58,043 nucleotides of DNA from Thermoplasmatota archaeon (GTDB lineage: Archaea > Thermoplasmatota > Thermoplasmata > Thermoplasmatales > Thermoplasmataceae): positions 1 through 58,043 of the forward strand of contig JAMCPG010000044.1 in NCBI GenBank assembly GCA_023379845.1. Direction: 5' to 3'. This document shows positions 18,547 through 27,843 of the stretch, piece by piece. The position numbers and the translations under genes are program-made. Under the pieces are notes generated by a model that did no database searches, was not told the origin of the DNA, and worked only from the letters and a program-made list of their open reading frames with translations. How positions within the stretch are numbered: position 1 is the first letter of the stretch; each line of letters starts with the position of its first letter.

Positions 18547-19895
18547 GTCCTGTCCAGAAGGTTATCGGCCAGGATTTATATAATAAGCTTTCTGATGCTG
18601 CAGAGTTAACAAAAACTGAACCATTCGTAAGAGTGGTCGCACATTACGACGGAGATGGAACCAGTGCTGCCATTATTATGCTTAAAACGCTGATGCGTTT
18701 GAAAAAGAGGGTTCATCTCACATATATCAAAAGCCTTCTGGGGGAGGACTTCCGTAACGTTGTCCTTGAATATCCTGATTCATTGACTATTGTCGTTGAC
18801 GCAGGCTCCGATCAGGCACAGTATGTTCCTGAGCTTGAAAAGCTGATAATTCTCGATCATCATTTTTATAAAGCGTCTCCTTCGAAGGCAATGAACATAA
18901 ATGCAAGGGATTTTGGAATTGATGGGACAAGAGAGGCGTGCGGCTCAACTATGGCAATGATTTTTTCCCTCGTTTGTTCAGAACGGAATTCGGATCTTAT
19001 ACCCTACTTTGTATCCGGCATGATAGCAGACAAACAGGATCTGGGCGGCATATCTGGATTGAATAAACTCCTACTCGATGAGTACTCAAATCTTTTCAGT
19101 AATGAGAGATCAATAAGCCTTGAAGGTGAGACTCTCCTTGATTCTCTGGTCTATTCAACAGATCCTTTCTTTAACGGCATCACGGGAAAACCGGATGGTG
19201 CAAAGAAGGTACTGGACGACTGCCATCTAGGTTACGATCAGTCACCAACATCGATGAACGAGGACCAGAAGCGAATGCTTGAAAAGAAGCTTGCTGCCCA
19301 TCTGATATCCCAGAAATGCGGTCTGGAGGCCATAAAGTACCTGGAGTCAGACATGCTGAGATTCAAGGACATGGATTTTACTTCGAAGGAGCTGAGCAGC
19401 ATCATAGACGGAAATGCGAGGGTTGGAAAAAATTCGGTCGCAGTCCAGTATTTTCTTGGAGATTCGGCTCTGAAAGGTGAAATGCTTGCAGCGTGGAGAA
19501 CTTATAAGACCAAGCTTATAGACTATGTCTACCGAACGGTGAAGGAAATTGGAAGCATGTCTCACCTGCAGTATTTTTACTCACCTGAATCAGAAATGGC
19601 AGGAAAGATAAGTGATCTCTTGATGCTATACCTGGCTGATCAGAGCAAGCCCATCATCGGCTTTAACGTAGGTGACAAGAACACCAAGCTTTCAGGAAGA
19701 GGGACGATTAAACTGGTAAAAAAAGGGCTGAACCTCTCCACAGTTTTGAAGAGCGCCTGTGACCAGGTAGGAGGCTCTGGCGGAGGTCACGACGTCGCTG
19801 CCGGTGGCGTGATACCCAAAGGGAAGGAAAAAGAGTTCGTGGAACTGGTAAACAGAATATTGAAGGAACAGGGCAAACCTGATTCTGGTTCTTAG
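18543..19895 (+). CDS. RecJ-like single-strand nuclease of the DHH superfamily
   Basis: A 450-residue DHH/DHHA1 protein. The N-terminal metal-binding motif is VVAHYDGDGTSAA (about residue 33), followed by IVVDAGSD, the eponymous LIILDHHFY and GMIADKQD. The C-terminal DHHA1 motif is GGSGGGHDVAAGG. Archaeal relatives are RecJ-like exonucleases; one of them, GAN, associates with the GINS part of the replisome. Whether this copy binds GINS cannot be read here. It is translationally coupled to rps15. Confidence 0.88.
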   Translation: MSPVQKVIGQDLYNKLSDAAELTKTEPFVRVVAHYDGDGTSAAIIMLKTLMRLKKRVHLTYIKSLLGEDFRNVVLEYPDSLTIVVDAGSDQAQYVPELEKLIILDHHFYKASPSKAMNINARDFGIDGTREACGSTMAMIFSLVCSERNSDLIPYFVSGMIADKQDLGGISGLNKLLLDEYSNLFSNERSISLEGETLLDSLVYSTDPFFNGITGKPDGAKKVLDDCHLGYDQSPTSMNEDQKRMLEKKLAAHLISQKCGLEAIKYLESDMLRFKDMDFTSKELSSIIDGNARVGKNSVAVQYFLGDSALKGEMLAAWRTYKTKLIDYVYRTVKEIGSMSHLQYFYSPESEMAGKISDLLMLYLADQSKPIIGFNVGDKNTKLSGRGTIKLVKKGLNLSTVLKSACDQVGGSGGGHDVAAGGVIPKGKEKEFVELVNRILKEQGKPDSGS

Positions 19896-19948
19896 GCAGC
19901 AAAAACACGATAAAGATATTAAACGGATATCCATTTAACATGCCGTAA

Positions 19949-20596
19949 ATGAAAAGAGTAGGCATCTACACTCATAATTTCAGGTTTTATCATGAAGTTG
20001 TCAATGTCCTTAAATCCTGGCACATAAAGTCTGTTTCTATCGATAACATTGACCATCTGCCATCCGATGTTAGCATAATCCTGAGTTCCAACAAGGATGA
20101 GAAGATCGTGGAAGCACAGATCAGGACTGACAGCGCGTCTGAGGCTGTCAGATGGGCAATCCCATTTTTGCTGGGTAAGGATAGGTTCAGTTCACTGATA
20201 ATAGGTATCGATCCAGGGCCCAAGCCAGGCATTGCAGTTATAGGCGATGATATATTGCTTGAGGCATTTGAGGCACCCGGCATAGATTCACTTATCAGAT
20301 CAATAGCCACGATTTCAAAGGGCTACAGGTATTCTTCCCGTACGGTGAGGATAGGTGATGGAGATGTCCCTAATAGGGACAGTATCATTGGAAAGCTGAA
20401 GGCAATAGGAATAGTTCCCGAAGTAGTTGATGAGACAAATACGAGCCAGCCCCACAAGATACATGACAACGCCGTTTCAGCTGCAAGAATAGCTGGAGGT
20501 GTAACTTCTTTCCCAAATCCTAAAATCCAGAATTACAGAAGAAGAGATATTCTAGACCATGAATTCACCACACTGCAGAAAGCAATTACAGCGTGA
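19949..20596 (+). CDS. RNase H/RuvC-fold-like protein of unknown function
   Basis: A 215-residue protein. Residues 1-75 form a small alpha/beta domain (VGIYTHNFRFYHEVVNVLK). From about 84 an RNase H-like fold begins with IIGIDPGPKPGIAVIGD, has an acidic strand end VRIGDGDVPNRDSII, and finishes with DETNTS and a helix HKIHDNAVSAARIAGG. The D-PG-x-x-GIAV strand, the GDGD and the HD-N-A helix place acidic residues where RuvC-like nucleases hold metal, but I cannot assign it to a named resolvase. It follows the RecJ-like gene by 53 bp, which suggests a DNA or RNA processing role. Confidence 0.55.
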   Translation: MKRVGIYTHNFRFYHEVVNVLKSWHIKSVSIDNIDHLPSDVSIILSSNKDEKIVEAQIRTDSASEAVRWAIPFLLGKDRFSSLIIGIDPGPKPGIAVIGDDILLEAFEAPGIDSLIRSIATISKGYRYSSRTVRIGDGDVPNRDSIIGKLKAIGIVPEVVDETNTSQPHKIHDNAVSAARIAGGVTSFPNPKIQNYRRRDILDHEFTTLQKAITA

Positions 20597-20611
20597 ATTG
20601 TATTTACAGCA

Positions 20612-21373
20612 TTATTTTTTCCATTTCGGTGATTTTGGGATGGATCTCCTTCCTGCACTTACTGCGAGGAATATCATGAAGGCCACAACCACTGCTGCAA
20701 TATAGTATATCCATGTATAGTTCGGAGGCGTGCCATAATAGAATGTCGAGTCACCGCTCACTACGGCACCTGGAGTGCTGGCGAATACCTGGATGGTATT
20801 ATCGCCTTTATTGATCAGGGAAAATGCAGCCGAGTCGATAGAAATAACCTGCGTGGAATATGGTGCGAGGCGTGGTATCACGATTTTGGAAACGTTGTTT
20901 CCGTTAAGTGCAAACGTGACTGTGACATTATACATGATAAACTGGGTTGGATTGCTGACAGTAGCCTGCATCTTGATCGGGCTCACAACTGTAAGCTCAA
21001 CCGTTGTCCTGTATTGCATTATTGTTGTACCACGCGCTGAAGTCATCACTAATATTGATAATGTTCCGGGATTGGACGGTGCTGTTATGTTAAATACTAA
21101 ATCAGGGGTTGTCTGGTTCCGTGATAGGACGGTTGTTCCTGGTGCCATCCCGCTGAGATTCTGACCGGAAAATACCAGCACAGCGGTATAGTTGTTAAAA
21201 CCATATGTTGAGTTGACATAAATTGAGAAGTTTTCGTTTGTAAAGACCGTCCCATACGACAGGGTACTGGTAAATATGGATGGATATGCTGTACCGGCAT
21301 CCGACACTGTGGCGGCAAGAGGCATCATTATGAACATAATTCCTAATGCCATCAACGCGATCTTGGCTTTCAC
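20612..21373 (-). CDS. Secreted, C-terminally membrane-anchored beta-sandwich protein
   Basis: This is a 253-residue protein with a signal peptide (residues 1-26: basic start, hydrophobic run, A-x-A-type end), about 190 residues of Ser/Thr-rich beta-strand sequence with several N-x-S/T sequons, a membrane helix near 226-245 and a basic cytoplasmic tail. It resembles the small archaeal surface proteins with CARDB or Ig-like folds. The GTG start overlaps the aglB stop (GTGA) and has a GGAGG 11 bases upstream, so it is translated with the oligosaccharyltransferase. It could be an accessory subunit or a substrate. Confidence 0.6.
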   Translation of the reverse strand: MKAKIALMALGIMFIMMPLAATVSDAGTAYPSIFTSTLSYGTVFTNENFSIYVNSTYGFNNYTAVLVFSGQNLSGMAPGTTVLSRNQTTPDLVFNITAPSNPGTLSILVMTSARGTTIMQYRTTVELTVVSPIKMQATVSNPTQFIMYNVTVTFALNGNNVSKIVIPRLAPYSTQVISIDSAAFSLINKGDNTIQVFASTPGAVVSGDSTFYYGTPPNYTWIYYIAAVVVAFMIFLAVSAGRRSIPKSPKWKK

Positions 21374-24300
21374 CTGTTCCTGCGCCTCCCTCTTGAAGAA
21401 GCAACTACAAGACCAATGATAACGGAAGCTGCAATAATCACAACGCCTATAATTATGGTCAGCTCAGGGTCACCTGTAAAGTGTGTTATTTCGGTTCCGG
21501 AAATTGTCGGTTTCAAGTTTATGTTATTCGGCAGTTTGACAGGAACGTTAAGGTAAGTCGATATGTTTGTGCTGGTGGTAATGTTTAATGTGAGGTCCCC
21601 TGTCAAGAAGAGGCTCTCACCAGATATTGGCGTCACGTTCACATATATGGTCTTGGACGAGAAAGCTGAAAGCTTTGCACTGTAATAGAGACCGGTACTG
21701 ATGTTACCAATCCAGTTATGGTTGGAAAGGTTGTCAGGATCCAGGGCGACATACACAGTCATCAGTTCATTGCCAGTATTAGAAAGAATAACCGGGATGC
21801 TTCCAGTATTTAGATAGACCGAGTTCTTTGCAGGATTGAGATAGGCGATGAACGACGGGCTAGGAGAGACGTTTACACTCAACTGGATGTTGTATACACT
21901 CGAGCCGTAAGTCCCGTTTATCTGCAGGGTATCAATTCCAGCCAGCATCTTTCGCGGCAGGACTAGATTTGCGGAAATTGATATATTTTGGCCTGGAGCG
22001 ATCATAACCTTGCTTCTGTTGAACGAAGCGGTCAGTCCAGACTCGCCAGAACTGAATGTCATGTTCACGAATGTATTTCCTGTATTTACAACATAGAATG
22101 ACAAATTAGTAACGTTTGATCCTTCCTTAACCGTCCTAACAGGAGATATCAATCCTGATGAGAATTGATAGACATCTACCCTCAATAGCTGTACGCTAAC
22201 ATATGTGTTCTGAGCTGCTATGTTCTGCGTTACAGATGAGCTATACGTTATATTCATATTCGAACCTGTGTAGTTAGCTTCGCGAACTGTAAGATTTCCT
22301 GAGAATGTGTATGTTCCACCAGGAAGTGCTATACTACCTTCAGACGTATTGAAAAGCAGCAAAATTGGTCCAGAAGATATTGAAACATTGGCCAGAAGCA
22401 ATATGTTGCCCTTTGTTTCAGTGATAAACACTTTATATGAAGGAACCAGTGAAATATTGAGTGATTCTGGTGTGCCGAATGGAGTTACTGCAAGGTTTGT
22501 TAATGCTGCTTCTTTATCTGCATTGTTAATCGCATATACCGTGTATGATCCACCGTAGAGTTGTACACTATAGTTTCCATAAGCGTTGGAAATTGATGAA
22601 CCCACTAAGTATCCTGTGTTGTTATAGAACATGACGGTTGTGTATGGCACTGGAACACCATTATTGAATGTAGCACCCCTAATAGTAGTCTTACCTGGAG
22701 CCACTGAAACTGGCACATTTACTGATTTTGAGGCAGAAGTGGAAATCAATGTTGATCCAGAAACGGAAATATCAACTCCGTTTCTCGTATAATTATAATA
22801 GTAACTCACATCATAAGTTCCCAGTGGAAGAATTGTTGTGTTGTTGGATGTTGATATTATTCCCGAGCTTGATGAGATGAAATATGTACCGGAGGTATAG
22901 CCCAGAGTGTTTGACAGGGAAACAATTGAACTTGTCTGAAGAACCGGCGAGACCGTGGTATTGCTTCCTAGATAAAGACTTGTTATGTTTGATTTTAAGC
23001 CACTCTGTGAATACACTGTGTAGAAACCAGCAGCAAGGAAAGTGCTACCTATTTGGATACCGTTTTTGTAAACTGAAAATGATGTTGCAGTGCTTGAAAG
23101 AGAGAAAAGCTGGCTGGCTGCAGTGCTTGAATAATATGAACTCTTGATTGGAACTGCAATAACACTGCTTGCAGAATTTACTGCGGCAGAGGTAGAAAAT
23201 ATTGAAACAGAATACAGACCAGGAGTTAAAATACCGCTTGCAGTCATATTACTAATCTTGAAGAGATATGACTGTAAACCCTGAAGGGAAACATAGCCAG
23301 ACAGGGCCCCACCAGCAATAGTGCTCAGATTAAGATTAAAAGTCGTTAGTATAGGAGTAACATTAAGCTCGACTGCAGCACTATTATAATCCGCGGAACT
23401 GCTAGAATTGAGGAATCCAGGGCTGTACAAATAGAAAGAATAGGTGCCCACTAGAGTCTTAGGATGGATCACTGTCGCTCCTCCAGTAGCTAAAACAATC
23501 GAATAGTATATAGGAATGTTCCCTGCATACTCAATCACAACGCCACTAGTTACCTGTGGCACTGCGGCTCCAGAACTGGACTGATATGTATCAGATGTCG
23601 AGATAGAGACGTTTGTCTGGAATGCCAGTTTCATTGTGAAGGATAAGTTTCCAAGAACTTGTATTGTCCTGAATGCTCCATAGTTCAGGCCAGCGTGTGC
23701 GACCGAGGCTGCGAAACTGTAAGTTCCTCCCGGCAGGAAGAAAATGTAATAAGTGGAAAGAGAGGTCGCAGATTGCAAAGACATCCCGTTGGAAAGAGCC
23801 TCAAAGGAACCGGTTCCATTGGTAAAGGCCGTTGTAGTGGATGAAACGTTCACGTAATATCCTCTGGATAAAACGACGGATATGCTTGTATTGTCAGTTA
23901 CCAGCAAGGAGTGAGCATAAACATTGTATCCACTCTTGGCATAAGCAGTATAATAGCCAACAGGAAGCGATATCGAGAATTTTCCGTCGACCACTGATGC
24001 ATTATAAGCTTTCGAGAGGTTTCCATTTGAAAAGAAGCTTATCTCTTTTACACTATTTGTAGCAACATTACCTGATACTTCAGCCGACAGCACTGGCGCG
24101 GCCAGAAAAGTGGTGTTCAAACCCCATGTGCTGAATTCAATCTGTTCTGCCACTGAGGCAAAACCTGGGCCAGATACATATACGTTATAGTTACCAGGAA
24201 CAACTTGCAAAAGTGCTATACCTGAACTGTTAGTATAAGCAGATGTATTGAACCTTCCTGACGTAGCGGTGAATTTAACTTTCAGTAATGATATGTTGCC

Positions 24301-27300
24301 AGCGAAGGCTGATGCATATATTGTGTCCATCTGGACAAGCAGATTCTGTGTGATGTTATTGTTTGTGCTAATGGTGACTGTTGAAAAGTCTTCGTAGGTC
24401 TTGTTGTTTGCTGTAAGTGATACATTGTAGCTCTCAGGTGATACGTTATTAAGTGAATAGTTGCCTGATTTTATAGAAACATTGTAAGTCTGACCCGATG
24501 TAGTGTTTGAGAAAGTAAGTATACCGCTATTGACGGCCTCCTTCTTTGTTGTGTTCTTTGTTACCTGGTATTGAAAATCTATGCTGCCCCTGATTCCCCC
24601 GGAAGATGCAACAAAGTTCTTCGTGATCTCATAACCTGGTAGCCCGCCAGATGCCATTTGTGGCACTTCTCTGTCGGCCTGTGCATTTGTTATCACAATT
24701 GTTGTGTTATTTAGCAGCGTTGACCCTATAAGATACTGAGGATTCAGGGCTCCTGAAGTAACGTAAATAGAATCATTTCCAGGTATGGCTGTAAGGTTAT
24801 AGTACCCCTGGGAGTTTGTTTTAACGACATCATGTGGAATTCCATACTGGTCAAAGAGAGTAACATGTGCGCCTGCAACCGGGGTTCCAGAGCGAGTAGT
24901 CACTCTTCCATGTATGATGGCTCCAGGGTAATATGCAACTATAGGGTCAAATTCAGCCTGTACGCTTGACAGAGTTGGAAGCAGGATCGTTGTCCCGTAT
25001 CCTTCCTTCTGGTATTTGTATGCGGTCTGGATGGGAACAACAGTCCAAGCAGCACTGTGGTTCTGGTAATCAGTATATGGATTCCATGGAACTCCGGCAT
25101 AAACCAGTTCAAAGTTGCTCATGTTCCACGCTGGCATGACTGGTGCAGTTGTCTGGTTGACTGTTAGGCCAGGAATCCCCTGAGACGATCCAACAGCGGA
25201 CGGGGGATAACCTACGGTGAATCTGTAAATCGTTGAATTGTAGAATGCAGGATTGTAAAATATCTCATAATTTGTCACAATAGCAGTTGTTGGTGTCTGG
25301 TTAAGTTGGTAGGTCTGGTTTGCAGTTACGGCGTATATCTGGTAATATGGATAGGGAACTATTTCACCTTCGTACGTGTACGAAAGGCCGTCGGTAAGAT
25401 ATTCAGGAGCGTAGAATATCCCGGGATCAGTTCCAGATACCGGGAAGAGGCTGTGATCAATGCCCACATATTTAATATTATACCCAGTTTCAGAAATAAG
25501 CTTAGTGTACAGGTCATTGAGAACTGAAATCGAATAGTGTGCAGGGAGATATCCGCTAAATATCGCAAATTGCGCGTTAGCTGGCGTCAATGCGCTAATA
25601 TAACTTCCATAGATTGACGGATTGTTGAGAACGGTTGAAACATAGTTCCCTGGATTCTTGATGTCTCCGGCCAAGAATGACGCACCATTTGATCCAAGAC
25701 AGTTAACCAGCGTCTGGTAGACATTCGAAGGGAGGGCGTTGCTGTTGTTCTGATATGAGCCTTCGAGAACTCTCGCTATAAAGAGAGAAACTATCTGGCT
25801 CTGGTTCTGAGCCATGAGGACCTGCCCGGCTACCTGATATCCCTGCTGGAAGTCGTCTGCAACAGTTGGGTGCTGACCCTCTACAATTTCCTGGAATCCA
25901 TAATCCCACCATGAAACAAAGGCGGGCCTATCCTGGACAGGGACGTTTGTATCTTGTGTTGCAAGCCAGGTAAACGCCTGATTAAGCGGAGTGGACTGGT
26001 TAGTTATACCAAAGCCGTATGTTCCAACAAATTGATCGTTCGAAGCCGAATAATTTACCAGTGGCTTCAAGAATGAGGGCATGGAATTATAAATCTCCTG
26101 GTTCACGGCACCGGCGTTGTTTGCCGGAACTGCAGCGTTCATTACGCCAAATCCCGAAGGTATGATTAAGAGTATAACAACTGCCATAACTACGGTGAAT
26201 GAGGCAAAAGAGATGTTACCTTTCAGTGATTTTCTTACGTTAAGTGATTCCATTGGGGTTCTGTGCCTTATTTCGTTTGTCTTTGCCAAGTCGGCAAAAC
26301 GTGCAAGAACGGCACCGCCCATCGCGGCGTAGGCTGGAGCTGCAGTAATATTAAACCTAGCTGCAACAAAGCTCATGTAAATTGATACGAGAGCAAATAC
26401 CATGAAGAGTAGAAAATAGTCTTTCTTAGTCTTGAAATATAAATAAACTGTAAGTATAATGCCGGAAATGCCCAAAAGGAATTGTGCTATGCCAAAACCT
26501 GAAATATATTGACCTAGTTGTGGTGCAGCCGCCTCGGCTATTGTCTGGTACACTCTTGTTTTGATAAAATAACCTTCTCCGGCGAGAATGCTGGCAAACG
26601 TAGAAGGATCAAATAAATAGAAGGCAAAAATGCCAGCTGCTGCGAGTATAATAAGAGAAGGGACCGTGATTATCCAGGGCCTTCTTCCTATTATATTAAC
26701 AACTATAGAAGATGCAACAGCAAGAACTGCTATGTAAAAACCATCAATAAACCAAGGGGAAACCTCATGAATGACAGAGTAGTAATAATAACTCATTACA
26801 AAAGGCAATACGAAAAAGAGTAGGGCGAGTACAGTTATGTAACCAGTCGGTTTTTTCAGTAAAAGGTTAACAACAAGCTGGACAATGATGTATATTGCTA
26901 CAATAGCCTCAATGTATGCATAACCCTGCCAGGAAAGCATCAGTGCGCCCAGGGAAGCTGCAGCTAAAAGCGCGTAGATGCTCCCAATCCTATTCTTCTG
27001 CAGGTACTTCCTGACTTCATACAATCTTGATTTTGGATGGAGAAAAGACATTTCGGAAAATATCTGTCCCTTTTTCAATTCCTTTACAGCCTTGATAAAG
27101 AAATAGATAACGAAAAAAGCAAAGAATAACTCAGGAGTATGCATCCTCCCATCAGACAGGATTCCTGCAGAAAGATTGCTGGGCATTAGAGTGTACAGGA
27201 TGGCTGAAAGCATTCCTGCCTTCTTTCCAAACACTTCCCTTGTGATAAGATATACCGGTATTATAAGAAGGGCGCCAAAAACTGCATCGAACTCAAGGAA

Positions 27301-27666
27301 AGAGAATTTTGTGATAGTAAGCATGTTGTAGAAAGGGCTTCCCAAAACACCTACGTAGACGAGGAGGATATGGAAGAACGGATTCCTTGGATTGTATGTC
27401 CCTAGTGGATAGTTAATGGATGAATCGTAGACCATCCAGTGTTTGGTAGTTATAAAATATGTGATTGACCTGAAATTGTAATATGGATCACTTCCTCCTG
27501 AAAAGTTCTGCATACCACCAACGAACGTTGCAGACCAAGCAAAATAGTTTGCAATAAACAGGTATGCCAGAATCAGGATTATTAGCAGCGAGAACTCAGG
27601 TGTTGTTCTTAAGTATGCCTTGAGGCGCTGTGTAATTGTTTCAGGTGTGTCTGTGGTTGAACTCAT
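21370..27666 (-). CDS. aglB: Giant oligosaccharyltransferase AglB (STT3 family)
   Basis: This enzyme transfers the lipid-linked glycan to Asn in N-x-S/T sequons on the outer membrane face. Residues 1-510 are polytopic, with the first-loop acidic motif GSDPYYNFRS (D60) and the DGRMHTPELFF loop. The catalytic STT3 signature WWDYG lies at about 586-590 and is followed by FQEIVEGQHPTVADDF. A carboxypeptidase-regulatory-like beta domain (GRVTTRSGTPVAGAHVTLFD, about 905-970) follows. About 1,000 further residues of Ser/Thr/Asn-rich beta-sandwich repeats lead to a final membrane helix (about 2070-2092) and an RGRRRNR tail. At 2098 residues it is about twice the usual archaeal length. The frame is unbroken. 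Confidence 0.9.
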   Translation of the reverse strand: MSSTTDTPETITQRLKAYLRTTPEFSLLIILILAYLFIANYFAWSATFVGGMQNFSGGSDPYYNFRSITYFITTKHWMVYDSSINYPLGTYNPRNPFFHILLVYVGVLGSPFYNMLTITKFSFLEFDAVFGALLIIPVYLITREVFGKKAGMLSAILYTLMPSNLSAGILSDGRMHTPELFFAFFVIYFFIKAVKELKKGQIFSEMSFLHPKSRLYEVRKYLQKNRIGSIYALLAAASLGALMLSWQGYAYIEAIVAIYIIVQLVVNLLLKKPTGYITVLALLFFVLPFVMSYYYYSVIHEVSPWFIDGFYIAVLAVASSIVVNIIGRRPWIITVPSLIILAAAGIFAFYLFDPSTFASILAGEGYFIKTRVYQTIAEAAAPQLGQYISGFGIAQFLLGISGIILTVYLYFKTKKDYFLLFMVFALVSIYMSFVAARFNITAAPAYAAMGGAVLARFADLAKTNEIRHRTPMESLNVRKSLKGNISFASFTVVMAVVILLIIPSGFGVMNAAVPANNAGAVNQEIYNSMPSFLKPLVNYSASNDQFVGTYGFGITNQSTPLNQAFTWLATQDTNVPVQDRPAFVSWWDYGFQEIVEGQHPTVADDFQQGYQVAGQVLMAQNQSQIVSLFIARVLEGSYQNNSNALPSNVYQTLVNCLGSNGASFLAGDIKNPGNYVSTVLNNPSIYGSYISALTPANAQFAIFSGYLPAHYSISVLNDLYTKLISETGYNIKYVGIDHSLFPVSGTDPGIFYAPEYLTDGLSYTYEGEIVPYPYYQIYAVTANQTYQLNQTPTTAIVTNYEIFYNPAFYNSTIYRFTVGYPPSAVGSSQGIPGLTVNQTTAPVMPAWNMSNFELVYAGVPWNPYTDYQNHSAAWTVVPIQTAYKYQKEGYGTTILLPTLSSVQAEFDPIVAYYPGAIIHGRVTTRSGTPVAGAHVTLFDQYGIPHDVVKTNSQGYYNLTAIPGNDSIYVTSGALNPQYLIGSTLLNNTTIVITNAQADREVPQMASGGLPGYEITKNFVASSGGIRGSIDFQYQVTKNTTKKEAVNSGILTFSNTTSGQTYNVSIKSGNYSLNNVSPESYNVSLTANNKTYEDFSTVTISTNNNITQNLLVQMDTIYASAFAGNISLLKVKFTATSGRFNTSAYTNSSGIALLQVVPGNYNVYVSGPGFASVAEQIEFSTWGLNTTFLAAPVLSAEVSGNVATNSVKEISFFSNGNLSKAYNASVVDGKFSISLPVGYYTAYAKSGYNVYAHSLLVTDNTSISVVLSRGYYVNVSSTTTAFTNGTGSFEALSNGMSLQSATSLSTYYIFFLPGGTYSFAASVAHAGLNYGAFRTIQVLGNLSFTMKLAFQTNVSISTSDTYQSSSGAAVPQVTSGVVIEYAGNIPIYYSIVLATGGATVIHPKTLVGTYSFYLYSPGFLNSSSSADYNSAAVELNVTPILTTFNLNLSTIAGGALSGYVSLQGLQSYLFKISNMTASGILTPGLYSVSIFSTSAAVNSASSVIAVPIKSSYYSSTAASQLFSLSSTATSFSVYKNGIQIGSTFLAAGFYTVYSQSGLKSNITSLYLGSNTTVSPVLQTSSIVSLSNTLGYTSGTYFISSSSGIISTSNNTTILPLGTYDVSYYYNYTRNGVDISVSGSTLISTSASKSVNVPVSVAPGKTTIRGATFNNGVPVPYTTVMFYNNTGYLVGSSISNAYGNYSVQLYGGSYTVYAINNADKEAALTNLAVTPFGTPESLNISLVPSYKVFITETKGNILLLANVSISSGPILLLFNTSEGSIALPGGTYTFSGNLTVREANYTGSNMNITYSSSVTQNIAAQNTYVSVQLLRVDVYQFSSGLISPVRTVKEGSNVTNLSFYVVNTGNTFVNMTFSSGESGLTASFNRSKVMIAPGQNISISANLVLPRKMLAGIDTLQINGTYGSSVYNIQLSVNVSPSPSFIAYLNPAKNSVYLNTGSIPVILSNTGNELMTVYVALDPDNLSNHNWIGNISTGLYYSAKLSAFSSKTIYVNVTPISGESLFLTGDLTLNITTSTNISTYLNVPVKLPNNINLKPTISGTEITHFTGDPELTIIIGVVIIAASVIIGLVVASSRGRRRNR

Positions 27667-27691
27667 GCCAAGAAAACGTAATGGAATCTCG

Positions 27692-27701
27692 GTATAAATA
27701 A
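27692..27701 (-). promoter_or_regulatory. TATA box of aglB
   Basis: TTATTTATAC on the minus strand is centred about 31 nt before the aglB ATG, giving a leader of only a few bases. Confidence 0.5.
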
Positions 27702-27811
27702 GTGATACACGTCGCTGCCTTTCAACTAATATATTTTACCATATACTGTATTGCCGTCCATAGAGAGCTAAAATCACAATCCTGACAGATCATTGCTCTC
27801 CTTGATCTGCT

Positions 27812-27821
27812 ATTAATTATA
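27812..27821 (+). promoter_or_regulatory. TATA box of the wHTH-binding-protein regulator
   Basis: ATTAATTATA is centred 27 nt before ATG 27844, a leaderless arrangement. Confidence 0.55.
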
Positions 27822-27843
27822 CTCGCTCCCTTTATAGCATGAT

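Noticed and set aside
22300-24600. Possible tandem DNA repeat or CRISPR-like periodicity within aglB
   Set aside because: The repetition is only at the level of Ser/Thr/Asn-rich protein composition; no DNA unit repeats exactly. No CRISPR array was seen anywhere in the window.
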